A stretch of DNA of 42,368 nt, from positions 1 through 42,368 of the forward strand of contig NZ_CANLBV010000032.1 of the NCBI RefSeq assembly GCF_947488985.1, read 5' to 3'. Positions 7,088 through 14,982 of the stretch are shown one piece after another. The stretch comes from an uncultured Vibrio sp. (GTDB lineage Bacteria > Pseudomonadota > Gammaproteobacteria > Enterobacterales > Vibrionaceae). The translations under genes and the position numbers were made by a program. The notes beneath the pieces were generated by a model, which was given only the letters and a program-made list of their open reading frames with translations, made no database searches and was not told where the DNA came from. The first letter of the stretch is position 1. Each line of letters starts with the position of its first letter.

Positions 7088-8656
7088 ATGAAAAAGTCAC
7101 CACTTCTATTAATCGCAGGCTCACTACTATTGGCAGGCTGTACTGCAAACCAAGCAAGTACAGATCGAGCAACTCAACCAACACTTCTGATGGTTGACCA
7201 AGGTGTCGCGATGGCGTCAATGCAAGAGGTTTTAGAACTACGCGAAAGCATTCTAAACGCTCAAGATGGCGATATCATCAGCATTAAGCCAGGTCGTTAT
7301 TTAGACCTAGGTAGCGTGACTTTAACAGCAAATAACGTCACGATTAAAGCACAAGAGCCTGGTACCGTGATATTTAATGGTTCGGCTCAGTTCGTGATAA
7401 AAGGTAATGACAACCTTATTGAAAGCTTGGTATTTACGGAAGGTGGTCCGACACTAAGTAAAGAAAGTCATAATGCAAACATCATGGGTGTTTTTGGTAT
7501 TTTCGGTAAAAACAACACGCTAAACAACTCTGTGATCTACAAGTTCAATGATTACGAGTACGTTGCAGACGAGAAAGGTAAGTACCCTAACATTCGTTGG
7601 ATCACTGTTGGCGGCGAAAACAATAAAGTAACCAACAATACTTTCGAAGGTAAGTACAAGCGTGGTGCTATGCTTGTGGTTGCGACTTCAGAGAAGCTAG
7701 AAAAGACTTTGATTGAAGGTAATATCTTTAAAGACTTAACCGCTTTAGATATCGAATTGATCGAAAACTCTGACCCTAAAATGGTGAGAACAAACCGTAA
7801 CGATAGACAAGCTATCCGAGTTGGTGACAGCCACAACTCACTATTTGATTCTCAAAGCGTTGTAAGAAATAACTACTTTGACAACATCAGTGGTTACGTA
7901 GGTAAAAATGGCTCTGGTGAAATCGAATTAATTTCAGTTAAGGCGAGTGGTATTACATTCGATGGCAATACCATCAAAAATAGTACTTCAATGATTTCTC
8001 TACGCCACGGTCACAATAATGTGGTAACCAACAACGTGATTTTGCCGGGCGACACAGCTAACTCTGGCGGCATCAGAATATATGATGAGAATCACCTAAT
8101 TGAAAACAACTACATTGAAGGAACATTAGGCAAAGGAACTTATCGAGGTGCTCTTGTTCTAAATACCGGTATCATTGATGTATCTAAGGGTGAAGTACTA
8201 AGTAAAGATGCAACGGATGGTAAGACATTGCAAAAGCAGTGGACACCTAAAGATGTTATCGTTAAGAACAATACCTTAGTCAATAATACTCAAGGCATTT
8301 TCGCGAGTAACGCGGTTCACCGTGTGAGCTTAACGGATGATGCTCGTGTTGATACTATTTTCCCGGCGGTTGATACGGTATTTGAAAACAACCTATCGAT
8401 TGCGGCAAAAGAAGGCACAAATGCATTCAGACAGTTTGAAGGCGATAAGTTCCAAATGGTTGGCTCTGAGTATGTGAACAACATCTTTTACGGTCAAATC
8501 CAAGGGCTTTCTCCTCTTCCAGAAGGGATCTCAACGGAAGCGCCAGCGATGGAAAGAGACGAACAAGGTTTGATTAAACCAGTAGGTACAGTGGGTGCAA
8601 CCAACCTAACAGTACTAACGGAAGATATGGTCGGTTCTAGCATCGTCTTCAAATAA
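7088..8656 (+). CDS. PL6-family polysaccharide lyase (alginate lyase type), lipoprotein
   Basis: A 522-residue parallel beta-helix lyase. The N-terminus has a lipobox (LLAGC, Cys18), so it should be anchored to the outer membrane and act on polymer outside or in the periplasm. Repeated beta-helix rungs of the N-N-x-I/V type (NNTLNNSV, NNKVTNNTF, NNVVTNNV) span residues about 90-430. The PL6 catalytic pair is recognisable as K285 (ELISVKAS) and R306 (ISLRHGHN), 21 residues apart as in chondroitinase B. Family PL6 cleaves alginate or dermatan/chondroitin; alginate is the more likely substrate in a marine Vibrio, by inference. An AGAGAT stretch precedes the ATG. It stands alone: no transporter or uronate-metabolism genes adjoin. 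An 8 x 8-bp array and a strong terminator follow. Confidence 0.87.
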   Translation: MKKSPLLLIAGSLLLAGCTANQASTDRATQPTLLMVDQGVAMASMQEVLELRESILNAQDGDIISIKPGRYLDLGSVTLTANNVTIKAQEPGTVIFNGSAQFVIKGNDNLIESLVFTEGGPTLSKESHNANIMGVFGIFGKNNTLNNSVIYKFNDYEYVADEKGKYPNIRWITVGGENNKVTNNTFEGKYKRGAMLVVATSEKLEKTLIEGNIFKDLTALDIELIENSDPKMVRTNRNDRQAIRVGDSHNSLFDSQSVVRNNYFDNISGYVGKNGSGEIELISVKASGITFDGNTIKNSTSMISLRHGHNNVVTNNVILPGDTANSGGIRIYDENHLIENNYIEGTLGKGTYRGALVLNTGIIDVSKGEVLSKDATDGKTLQKQWTPKDVIVKNNTLVNNTQGIFASNAVHRVSLTDDARVDTIFPAVDTVFENNLSIAAKEGTNAFRQFEGDKFQMVGSEYVNNIFYGQIQGLSPLPEGISTEAPAMERDEQGLIKPVGTVGATNLTVLTEDMVGSSIVFK

Positions 8657-8697
8657 TCGTCAAATCATGTTTTCGAGCATGAAATAAAAATTAAGCT

Positions 8698-8761
8698 CTA
8701 TAAAGCTATAAAGCTATAAAGCTATAAAGCTATAAAGCTATAAAGCTATAAAGCTATAAAG
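8698..8761. repeat. perfect octanucleotide array, 8 x CTATAAAG
   Basis: Eight exact copies of CTATAAAG begin 42 bases after the PL6 stop codon. The last four bases of the final copy are also the first bases of the terminator stem. Copy number and unit length equal those of the array at 2281-2344, although the unit sequence differs. Confidence 0.95.
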
Positions 8762-8812
8762 CGGGTCATTCACTTTTTATTAAACGATAAAGTGAATGAC
8801 CCGCTTTTTTAT
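8758..8812 (+). terminator. intrinsic terminator of the PL6 gene
   Basis: A 19-bp perfect stem: AAAGCGGGTCATTCACTTT (8758-8776) pairs with 8789-8807 across a 12-base loop, followed by a T-run (8805-8810). The right arm overlaps the first codons of the LysR remnant frame. Confidence 0.9.
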
Positions 8813-9247
8813 CTAGCCGAAACAAACGCTTATTTCGACTTTTCAACCCTCAATCACGCATCAACGAATATCACTTCACCATTAATAAACCCATCGCTGG
8901 CAGAAATCGCCGCTCACCCGACTATTATCGCTTCTCCTTCAAGGCCGAATTTTAAAGGCTCCATCGATGATTGGTTCAAGCAATATGGATTGGAGCGTAA
9001 TGTTGTCGTATCTGCGCCTTGTTTTTCCATTGTTCCTCTTTATCTGGAGAAGACAGACTCGATCGCCTTTTTACCCTCAAGAGCCGTCGAAGAATTGAAT
9101 GTGACTCAAATCGTAATGGATGAAATGCCTAAGCCATTTGATGTTATTGCCGCGTGGCACCCGAGATATAACGATGACGCGCTGCAAAAGTGGGTGGTGT
9201 CGATACTTGAACAAAAATATGCACAAGAGGGGCTTGGTTCACGATAA
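8792..9247 (+). pseudogene. LysR-type regulator remnant (effector domain only)
   Basis: The open frame of about 150 residues resembles the C-terminal half of a LysR substrate-binding domain: IAAHPTIIASPSRPNFKGSI, then VVVSAPCFSIVPLYLEKTDSIAFLPSR and the closing AAWHPRYNDDALQKWV. The helix-turn-helix domain and the first part of the effector domain are missing. The only upstream start (GTG 8792) lies in the terminator stem of the PL6 gene, so it is unlikely to be expressed. The junction at about 8790-8810 marks where the lyase module replaced the 5' part of a regulator gene. It could alternatively be a stand-alone effector-domain protein, but no ribosome binding site supports that. Confidence 0.65.
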
Positions 9248-9474
9248 TTTTTGTTCAACCTTGATGTGTTTTTAGAGGCATACACCTTTGTGTCATAGGT
9301 CAAAGCGGTTTGCACATCATCTCCATTCTGAGTATTTAAAATCATCTAAGTACAAAAATATATAAATTAAGAGGAGATTTGAGTCGGTCAAGAAAAAGGT
9401 AGGCGTTGCCACTTATTTAAAGTCATTTCATTATCTAAATTTACACTTAAATTGTTGATTTTCTGTGTCAAAGT

Positions 9475-9487
9475 AAACATTATGTTT
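9475..9487. promoter_or_regulatory. palindromic operator candidate before the binding-protein gene
   Basis: AAACATTATGTTT is a perfect palindrome around a central T, 37 bases upstream of the ATG at 9524. Its position suits a regulator binding site near the promoter. The cognate regulator is unknown. The rest of the gap 9248-9523 shows nothing I recognise. Confidence 0.3.
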
Positions 9488-9523
9488 GCTTTTAAAGTAA
9501 AGATGTAAACACAAGGAAAGTGA

Positions 9524-11056
9524 ATGAAGTTATTGTCTCTAGTTGCTGCCATGTTTGGTTGTGTCGCTCTCAACACTCAGGCAGGGCACTCTATCAAAGT
9601 TGCCTACGATTCCGATCCGGTTTCGCTTGATCCGCAAGAGCAACTGTCGGTTGGAATGTTCCAGATGTCACACATGGTTTTCGACTCATTGGTTCGTTAT
9701 GGCTTAAACTTAGAATTTGAACCAAGGTTAGCGACCGAGTGGCAACGCATTGATGAAAATACGGTTCGATTCAAATTAAGGCAAGGCGTTACTTTTCATT
9801 CGGGTAATCCATTTACCGCAGATGACGTGGTTTGGACCTTTAATCGACTTAAGACATCAATAGATCATAAGGCGGTGTTAGCGCCATTTAAAGAGATCAA
9901 AAAAGTCGACAGTCATACCATTGAACTGGTCTCTCATGAGCCGTACCCACTTTACTTGCAGGCTGCAGCGTACGTTTTCCCGATGGACAGCCAGTTCTAT
10001 TCCGGTGTTGATGAGATCGGTAACCCTAAAGATCAGATCATGAAAAATGGTCAAAGTTTTGCGTCAACACATGTGTCTGGTACTGGGCCGTTTACGGTGA
10101 GTTACCGAGAGCATGGTATCAAGACTGTCTATCAAAGGTTTAGCGACTACTGGGATCAAGGCGGTAACGTTGATGAAGTCACTTTAGTGCCAATTAAAAG
10201 TAGCGCGACTCGCACCGCAGCGTTGTTGTCAGGGGATGTCGATATGATCTCACCCGTTGTGCCAACCGATTTCAAACGTATTATGGCTAGCCCAAAATCA
10301 CAGTTGTTGACCAAGGAGGGCATAAGGCTTATTACCTTGCAGATGAATCAAAGCAATCCAGCCCTTCAGGATGTGCGTGTGCGTCAAGCCATCATCCATG
10401 CAATCAATAATAAAGGCATTGCAGAAAAGGTGATGCGTGGCTTTGCGACTGCGACGGCTCAGCAATGGCCGAGTACTTACGCAGGTTATAACCCAGAACT
10501 AGAGATCCGCTATGACGTGGCAAAAGCGAAGGCATTGCTGGCAGAAGCTGGCTATGGTGAAGGGCTATCATTAACCATGATCAGCCCTAATAACCGCTAT
10601 GTGAATGATGCTCAGATTGCACAGGCGGTTTCTACAATGCTGGCTAAAGCGGGCATTTCAGTTGATCTACAAACCATGCCTAAAGCGCAATACTGGCCAG
10701 AGTTTGCAAAATGTAATGCAGATATTCTGATGATTGGCTGGGGAGCTGAAACGGAAAACTTCTCTGATTACCTCATTAAAACCAGAAATCTTGAAACCGG
10801 GCAGGGCCAATACAACTGTGGTTACTACTCTAATCAAGAAGTCGATGCATTAGTCGATAGAACTCACAAAGAGCTCGATGAAGCGAAGCGTGCTGAATTG
10901 CTACAGAACATCGAAGCGATACTTCATCAAGACGCCGCTTTTGTCCCGCTGCATTTCCAAGATTTGGCTTGGGCAACCAGTGATAACGTGCACATTGCTC
11001 CAGTCGTTAATGCGATGGACATGCACTACTTTGGTAATTTGGTTATTGAAGATTGA
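9524..11056 (+). CDS. ABC transporter substrate-binding protein, family 5 (peptide/nickel type)
   Basis: A 510-residue periplasmic solute-binding protein of the SBP_bac_5 (DppA/OppA) family. A signal peptide ends near residue 20 (TQAG/HS). The family opening VSLDPQEQ is followed by the signature LATEWQRIDENTVRFKLRQG and FTADDVVWTFNRL, then GTGPFTV, and VRVRQAIIHAIN in the C-terminal lobe. The length is typical. AAGGA before the ATG supports the start. No permease or ATPase gene is nearby, so it must either use a distant transporter or act as a binding or sensory partner. Ligand is likely a peptide or similar compound, but cannot be read from sequence. Confidence 0.85.
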   Translation: MKLLSLVAAMFGCVALNTQAGHSIKVAYDSDPVSLDPQEQLSVGMFQMSHMVFDSLVRYGLNLEFEPRLATEWQRIDENTVRFKLRQGVTFHSGNPFTADDVVWTFNRLKTSIDHKAVLAPFKEIKKVDSHTIELVSHEPYPLYLQAAAYVFPMDSQFYSGVDEIGNPKDQIMKNGQSFASTHVSGTGPFTVSYREHGIKTVYQRFSDYWDQGGNVDEVTLVPIKSSATRTAALLSGDVDMISPVVPTDFKRIMASPKSQLLTKEGIRLITLQMNQSNPALQDVRVRQAIIHAINNKGIAEKVMRGFATATAQQWPSTYAGYNPELEIRYDVAKAKALLAEAGYGEGLSLTMISPNNRYVNDAQIAQAVSTMLAKAGISVDLQTMPKAQYWPEFAKCNADILMIGWGAETENFSDYLIKTRNLETGQGQYNCGYYSNQEVDALVDRTHKELDEAKRAELLQNIEAILHQDAAFVPLHFQDLAWATSDNVHIAPVVNAMDMHYFGNLVIED

Positions 11057-11128
11057 TCTGCGCTGAATAAAAACAGAGCATAAATAATCACAGCCAAACA
11101 CTGCGTATAAAAGCAAAATAAGTAATAC

Positions 11129-11158
11129 AAAGGCCTAGCGCATTGCTAGGTCTTTGAT
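11129..11158 (+). terminator. terminator after the binding-protein gene
   Basis: AAAGGCCTAGC (11129-11139) pairs with GCTAGGTCTTT (11145-11155) around loop GCATT. The T-run is short, so strength is moderate; the A-rich left side allows some function on the minus strand too. Confidence 0.55.
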
Positions 11159-11231
11159 AATAAAAAAGTGTTTGTTTGCCCCAAGTATTGAGTTAACTCA
11201 ACAGATTTAGCTAACCAAGCATAGCAACGGA

Positions 11232-12401
11232 TTAATCTTCGTAGCGCTGCATTTTCATTGTGGATAAATCAGCGCCGCCCATAAAGCCTTGTGCTGCCGG
11301 GGCATCCATAAAGCTTGCCATTGATGCTTCTGCATCTTCGAGTGATTCCCAATGCACAATGACACGCCACTTATTGCCGTCAACCAGTTCAGAGGTGCGA
11401 CTGATAAACCCAGGCTGCTTTGCCACGTGTGTCTCTTCTACGGCCTTATCCAATTTTGCAAACTCACTTGGGTCGACATCGTCTTTGAGGATAAAAGAAG
11501 CGACTTCGACTACATCGTTATGTTTAAAGCCGAATTTACCATTGTCATTCTTCCAGTCACTGCGTGGAGGAATGTTTTCTATGACGTCCCAGTGCTCGAC
11601 AATCTTGCCGTTATCGAGGCGGAACAGATCGTAAAAGGCCACCTCTTTGTTCATAAAGACACCTTCACTGATCGCGAGAACAAAATTACCTTCACCCAAG
11701 ATCTTATGGTTCTCTTTATACACCATAGGCATTCCTGCCTTGGCGAGATCACCCAGTGCTTTTCCTAATCCACTGAGCCCATCGGCCACCATGGTATTGT
11801 GCTGTAAGTAGGCACTGTCTCCGTTATCAATAAATTGATTGATCTTCGACATGTCACCCTGCATCAGAATCACTTGTACGAAATCAGAAACGATCGCTTT
11901 ATTTTCTTCGGTTTTGTCGAGATCAGTGACCTCAGTTGCGCCATCTAACTGCGTTCGGCCACTTGGGTTCGGCTCAGAGGCCAGCTCCGCAAGGTTATCC
12001 CAGTGCTCGACAATTTTGCCATCTTCAAAACGGAATACATCAAAGCCCGCTTTTGGCCCAAAGAAGTTATACTCAGTGTGGAGAAACACATAATCCCCAT
12101 CTTGATAAGCCCGTTTAACATCCGCTTTCGCGCTGCCCACAGGCAATGCCTGTAAGACTTCGCCAAATCCCGCCAAGCCATCTCCGACAGCGAGATTATG
12201 TTGGGTATATTGGTTTGGGTTGATGTAACTGATCGCTGCAGGATCGCCAGTCTCAATACTTGATATGACCGCAATCGCTTTATCTTTATTGCTGGGTTCA
12301 GTGGCGGCTATGTCACCCGCTATTGAGCATGTGGTTAGGCCCATGGCACTGAATGCCAGTAAAGAGCTTTGGATAAGAGAGGGACGTCGACTTGTAGTCA
12401 T
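11232..12401 (-). CDS. exported triple-domain protein: two SnoaL-like domains plus ABM-like domain
   Basis: A 389-residue protein with an N-terminal signal peptide. Two NTF2/SnoaL-like domains follow in tandem. They share a motif pair: QYTQHNLAVGDGLAG with DGKIVEHWD (about residues 40-140), and AYLQHNTMVADGLSG with NGKIVEHWD (about 175-280). The last 90 residues (about 297-389) look like a dimeric alpha-beta barrel of the antibiotic-biosynthesis-monooxygenase type (FILKDDVDPSEF, ending with HWESLEDAEASMASF). SnoaL proteins are often cyclases or isomerases, and ABM domains often act on quinones, but no specific function is assigned. AAGGAG supports the ATG. The AraC regulator gene lies 93 bases upstream on the same strand and is the likely controller. 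Confidence 0.7.
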   Translation of the reverse strand: MTTSRRPSLIQSSLLAFSAMGLTTCSIAGDIAATEPSNKDKAIAVISSIETGDPAAISYINPNQYTQHNLAVGDGLAGFGEVLQALPVGSAKADVKRAYQDGDYVFLHTEYNFFGPKAGFDVFRFEDGKIVEHWDNLAELASEPNPSGRTQLDGATEVTDLDKTEENKAIVSDFVQVILMQGDMSKINQFIDNGDSAYLQHNTMVADGLSGLGKALGDLAKAGMPMVYKENHKILGEGNFVLAISEGVFMNKEVAFYDLFRLDNGKIVEHWDVIENIPPRSDWKNDNGKFGFKHNDVVEVASFILKDDVDPSEFAKLDKAVEETHVAKQPGFISRTSELVDGNKWRVIVHWESLEDAEASMASFMDAPAAQGFMGGADLSTMKMQRYED

Positions 12402-12494
12402 ATTGTTACTCCTTTGTTTCGGTCCTTGGATGATAGTTGATGAACTCAGGGACTGATAGAGTAAAAATGGGCTAAATAAGGGTAAATATCGAAC

Positions 12495-13406
12495 CTAAAG
12501 AGTCGGCGTTTTGTATTTTTGAGTAAACTGATAGGGTGTTGAACCGACCTGTTTTTTAAAATATTTAACGAAATTGCTACTGTCCTCAAACCCTAAATCA
12601 TGGGCAATGTGCTGTGATGTTGCCTCACTCATAACCAGACGGCGTTTGATCTCAAGGATGGTGAAGGCATTGATCAATTGCTTTGCTGTAAACCCTGTCG
12701 CCAGTTTGCATATATGGTTGAGTGTTTTATAAGTGGTATTGAGCTGCAATGCATACCAAGTAGCGTCTCTTGTTTTATCGAAATGAGTCTGCATTAACTC
12801 AAAGAAGTGAGTAAAACGCACACTCTGATCATGGCTGAGCTTGTCTGCGTTAATTTGCGGACGCAGTCGTTGCAAAGACAGCGCAAAGGCCGAAAAGAGG
12901 TACATCACGATAAGTGGATCGCTGTCTGATCTTGCGATTTCTTGTGTCATTTTAACGATCAGATCTTGGGTGTTTTGATGTTGGAGCGGATCAAGTTGAA
13001 GTAACGGCGAATGATCAACACTGAGGTGGGTCGGTGTATAGTGAGGAAAGCGCATGTTGGCATGGAGCTGATCTAAGAAGGCTTGTGTGAATACAATGAT
13101 TTTGCCCTGTGGCCTATTGGAAAAATCGAAGCAGTGCGCCTGCGATTTTTGAACAAAAATGACCGAACCTGCGGTAAATTGATACTCTTTGAAGTCCACC
13201 ATATGGGTGCCGTAACCTTCATTGATCACTATGATCCCAAAGAATTTAATCCGGTGGAGTGCCTGTGGATTATGCCCCAGCGCTTCTCTTTGGTAGAGCT
13301 CAGCAAAGTCAATGACTTGCAGCTCGGCTTGATTGGCATGTCTGTGACTAAATTGGATACTGGGAATGGGCAAAGGGTACCTCTCGCAATGTCTAGTGGA
13401 GTGCAT
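12495..13406 (-). CDS. AraC-family transcriptional regulator
   Basis: A regulator with an N-terminal cupin-like sensing domain (about residues 20-150, including HMVDFKEYQFTAGSVIFVQK) and a C-terminal double helix-turn-helix. The second HTH and family signature read AHDLGFEDSSNFVKYFKKQVGSTPYQF. I take the ATG at 13406 (303 residues); an in-frame TTG at 13448 would add 14 residues but has no ribosome binding site. It stands directly upstream of the SnoaL/ABM gene on the same strand, which is its most likely target. Effector unknown. Confidence 0.82.
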   Translation of the reverse strand: MHSTRHCERYPLPIPSIQFSHRHANQAELQVIDFAELYQREALGHNPQALHRIKFFGIIVINEGYGTHMVDFKEYQFTAGSVIFVQKSQAHCFDFSNRPQGKIIVFTQAFLDQLHANMRFPHYTPTHLSVDHSPLLQLDPLQHQNTQDLIVKMTQEIARSDSDPLIVMYLFSAFALSLQRLRPQINADKLSHDQSVRFTHFFELMQTHFDKTRDATWYALQLNTTYKTLNHICKLATGFTAKQLINAFTILEIKRRLVMSEATSQHIAHDLGFEDSSNFVKYFKKQVGSTPYQFTQKYKTPTL

Positions 13407-13585
13407 CAGAGCCAAATTTGAATCGGGTCGAGATTCAATCGAGTCCAATGGCAGTCACATGGTGGATGAAACACCACTCTACATAATAGCCTTGGTTTGC
13501 TCAAGGCGGTGCCCTCACGATTTAGCAAGGTGATTTGATAACTACGGCTGCCTATAACCAGCGAAATAATAGGAGACTCTAGCCT

Positions 13586-13754
13586 CTATTCAATGGTGTT
13601 TAAGAGCTGGTATATTTCGCCTTGCTGCTGAGTAACATCTTGGTAATCTGGGTTTAACAGAACACTGTTGGTTGCTACCTTGAACAGTATGTAGGTTTGT
13701 TTCAGCGTCGACCTCAAACCAATTGAACGTGCCGTGTTGGTTATAGGTCGTCAT
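13586..13754 (-). pseudogene. small gene broken by a frameshift, unknown
   Basis: Reading from ATG 13754, frame one gives MTTYNQHGTFNWFEVDAET and then turns into unlikely sequence. Another frame from the same point gives KQTYILFKVATNSVLL and later QQQGEIYQLLNTIE, ending at TAG (13586-13588). Joined, they make a sensible polar protein of about 56 residues; the span of 169 bases is not divisible by three. The break is near 13712, in GCTGAAACAAACC. It follows the small membrane protein gene by 13 bases, so the two were probably an operon. No family recognised. Confidence 0.4.
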
Positions 13755-13767
13755 GGTTTGTTTATCT

Positions 13768-13977
13768 TCAAGGGATAAGCGCCAACAGAACCAGATCCAC
13801 CAGCGTACATAAGCCAAAGAAAGAGAAAAAGAACCACAAGTCGAATACGGTTTTATGTTTTTTCGAATCGTGACGGCTTTGTTGCCAATCCAGTTCATGC
13901 AGCTGTGCTTTGGTGAGGTTTAGGTCGAGTCCTTCAATGTACCTATTGAGTTCGTTATTGTGTGCTGAGCTAATCAT
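13768..13977 (-). CDS. small single-span membrane protein, unknown
   Basis: A 69-residue protein: a polar N-terminal half (ELNRYIEGLDLNLTKAQLHELDW, here in two parts) and one C-terminal hydrophobic segment (DLWFFFSFFGLCTLVDLVLLALIP). The charge pattern predicts the N-terminus in the cytoplasm. I do not recognise a family. It is followed after 13 bases by a broken small gene on the same strand. Confidence 0.5.
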   Translation of the reverse strand: MISSAHNNELNRYIEGLDLNLTKAQLHELDWQQSRHDSKKHKTVFDLWFFFSFFGLCTLVDLVLLALIP

Positions 13978-14046
13978 ATTCTCCTCTAACCATTGGTGCC
14001 TATTTTATGGCTGGCTCCAGTATCTGGAATTGAGGGATGGATTGAA

Positions 14047-14940
14047 TTAACGCTCCCAGTAGGGGGGCGTGCCATAATAGTTCGAGAAGTAATCTAAGAA
14101 GGCTCTTACTTTAGGTGCGACAAGGCGAGAGCTGGGGTAGACCGCCCAAATCGCGGCGAGGTTATCCAGCGGAAAGTCAGGCAGCACTTCAACCAATGAA
14201 CCGTTTTTTACCTGTTCATAAACCAGCCATTCGGCGCACATTGCAATGCCTAGTCCGTTGATGGCTGCATCCCGCACCGCTTCACCGTGATCGACGCGAA
14301 TGTTTCCTTTTACCTTCATGTTGTGCAGACCATCTTGCGTCTTGAAACTCCATGTTTCCAGCCCTGTTTGATTGACGCAGCAATGCCGCTTGAGATCGTT
14401 AGGATCAATTGGTTTACCATACTGAACAAGGTACTCGGGGGAGGCGCATAAAATGCGTTTATCGGTGGCAAGCTTTTTAGCGATCAGCGTCGAATCCTTG
14501 AGTTCGGCGTTACGAATTGCTACATCAAAGCCGCCCTCAACCATATCTATCATGGTGTCTGTCAGGCGGATATCGACGCAAAGATCTGGGTAGGCTTTGA
14601 AAAAGCCTTTTAATGCAGGCATAAGGTGTAGCCGACCAAATGAAGCCGGAGCCGTGATGCGCAGTGTCCCTTTCGGTTGTTCTTTTCCAGTGCCCACGGT
14701 GGCGCGGGCGGCGTCGACGCTTGTTAGGATCTCCTCAGCATACGGTAGCAGCGTTTCGCCTTCTTCGGTGAGTGATACCTTACGGGTGGTTCGGTGCACT
14801 AAGCGTGCGCCAATACTCTCTTCAAGTTTGTTGATGTGCATACTGGCAACCGGTGCCGACAAACCCAGCTCTTTACCGGCTTGGCTGATATTGTGAGTCG
14901 CGGAGACTCGAACGAATAATCTAAGGTGTTCAATATTCAT
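14047..14940 (-). CDS. LysR-family transcriptional regulator
   Basis: A 297-residue regulator. The winged helix-turn-helix covers residues 1-60 (LRLFVRVSATHNISQAGKELG, then SAPVASMHINKLEESIGARL and VHRTTRKVSLTEEG). The effector-binding domain covers about 90-290, with GTLRITAPASFGRLHL and the later GLGIAMCAEWLV typical of the CrgA-like group. This group often controls neighbouring oxidoreductase or efflux genes. It lies 42 bases downstream of the MATE gene on the same strand, so it may be co-transcribed with it. No Shine-Dalgarno is evident at the ATG, which fits translational read-in. Confidence 0.87.
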   Translation of the reverse strand: MNIEHLRLFVRVSATHNISQAGKELGLSAPVASMHINKLEESIGARLVHRTTRKVSLTEEGETLLPYAEEILTSVDAARATVGTGKEQPKGTLRITAPASFGRLHLMPALKGFFKAYPDLCVDIRLTDTMIDMVEGGFDVAIRNAELKDSTLIAKKLATDKRILCASPEYLVQYGKPIDPNDLKRHCCVNQTGLETWSFKTQDGLHNMKVKGNIRVDHGEAVRDAAINGLGIAMCAEWLVYEQVKNGSLVEVLPDFPLDNLAAIWAVYPSSRLVAPKVRAFLDYFSNYYGTPPYWER

Positions 14941-14982
14941 AGGGGCGTGTTTATCCTTTATTCGTCCAAATATGGTTTGTTT

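Noticed and set aside
8792..9247. Short frame after the PL6 gene as a functional gene
   Set aside because: Its only start lies inside the terminator stem of the previous gene, and it matches only the distal LysR effector domain.
13590..13898. 102-residue minus-strand frame as drawn
   Set aside because: It overlaps the small membrane protein gene in another frame and has cysteine- and tryptophan-rich, non-protein-like composition at its start; the frame-change reading is more convincing.
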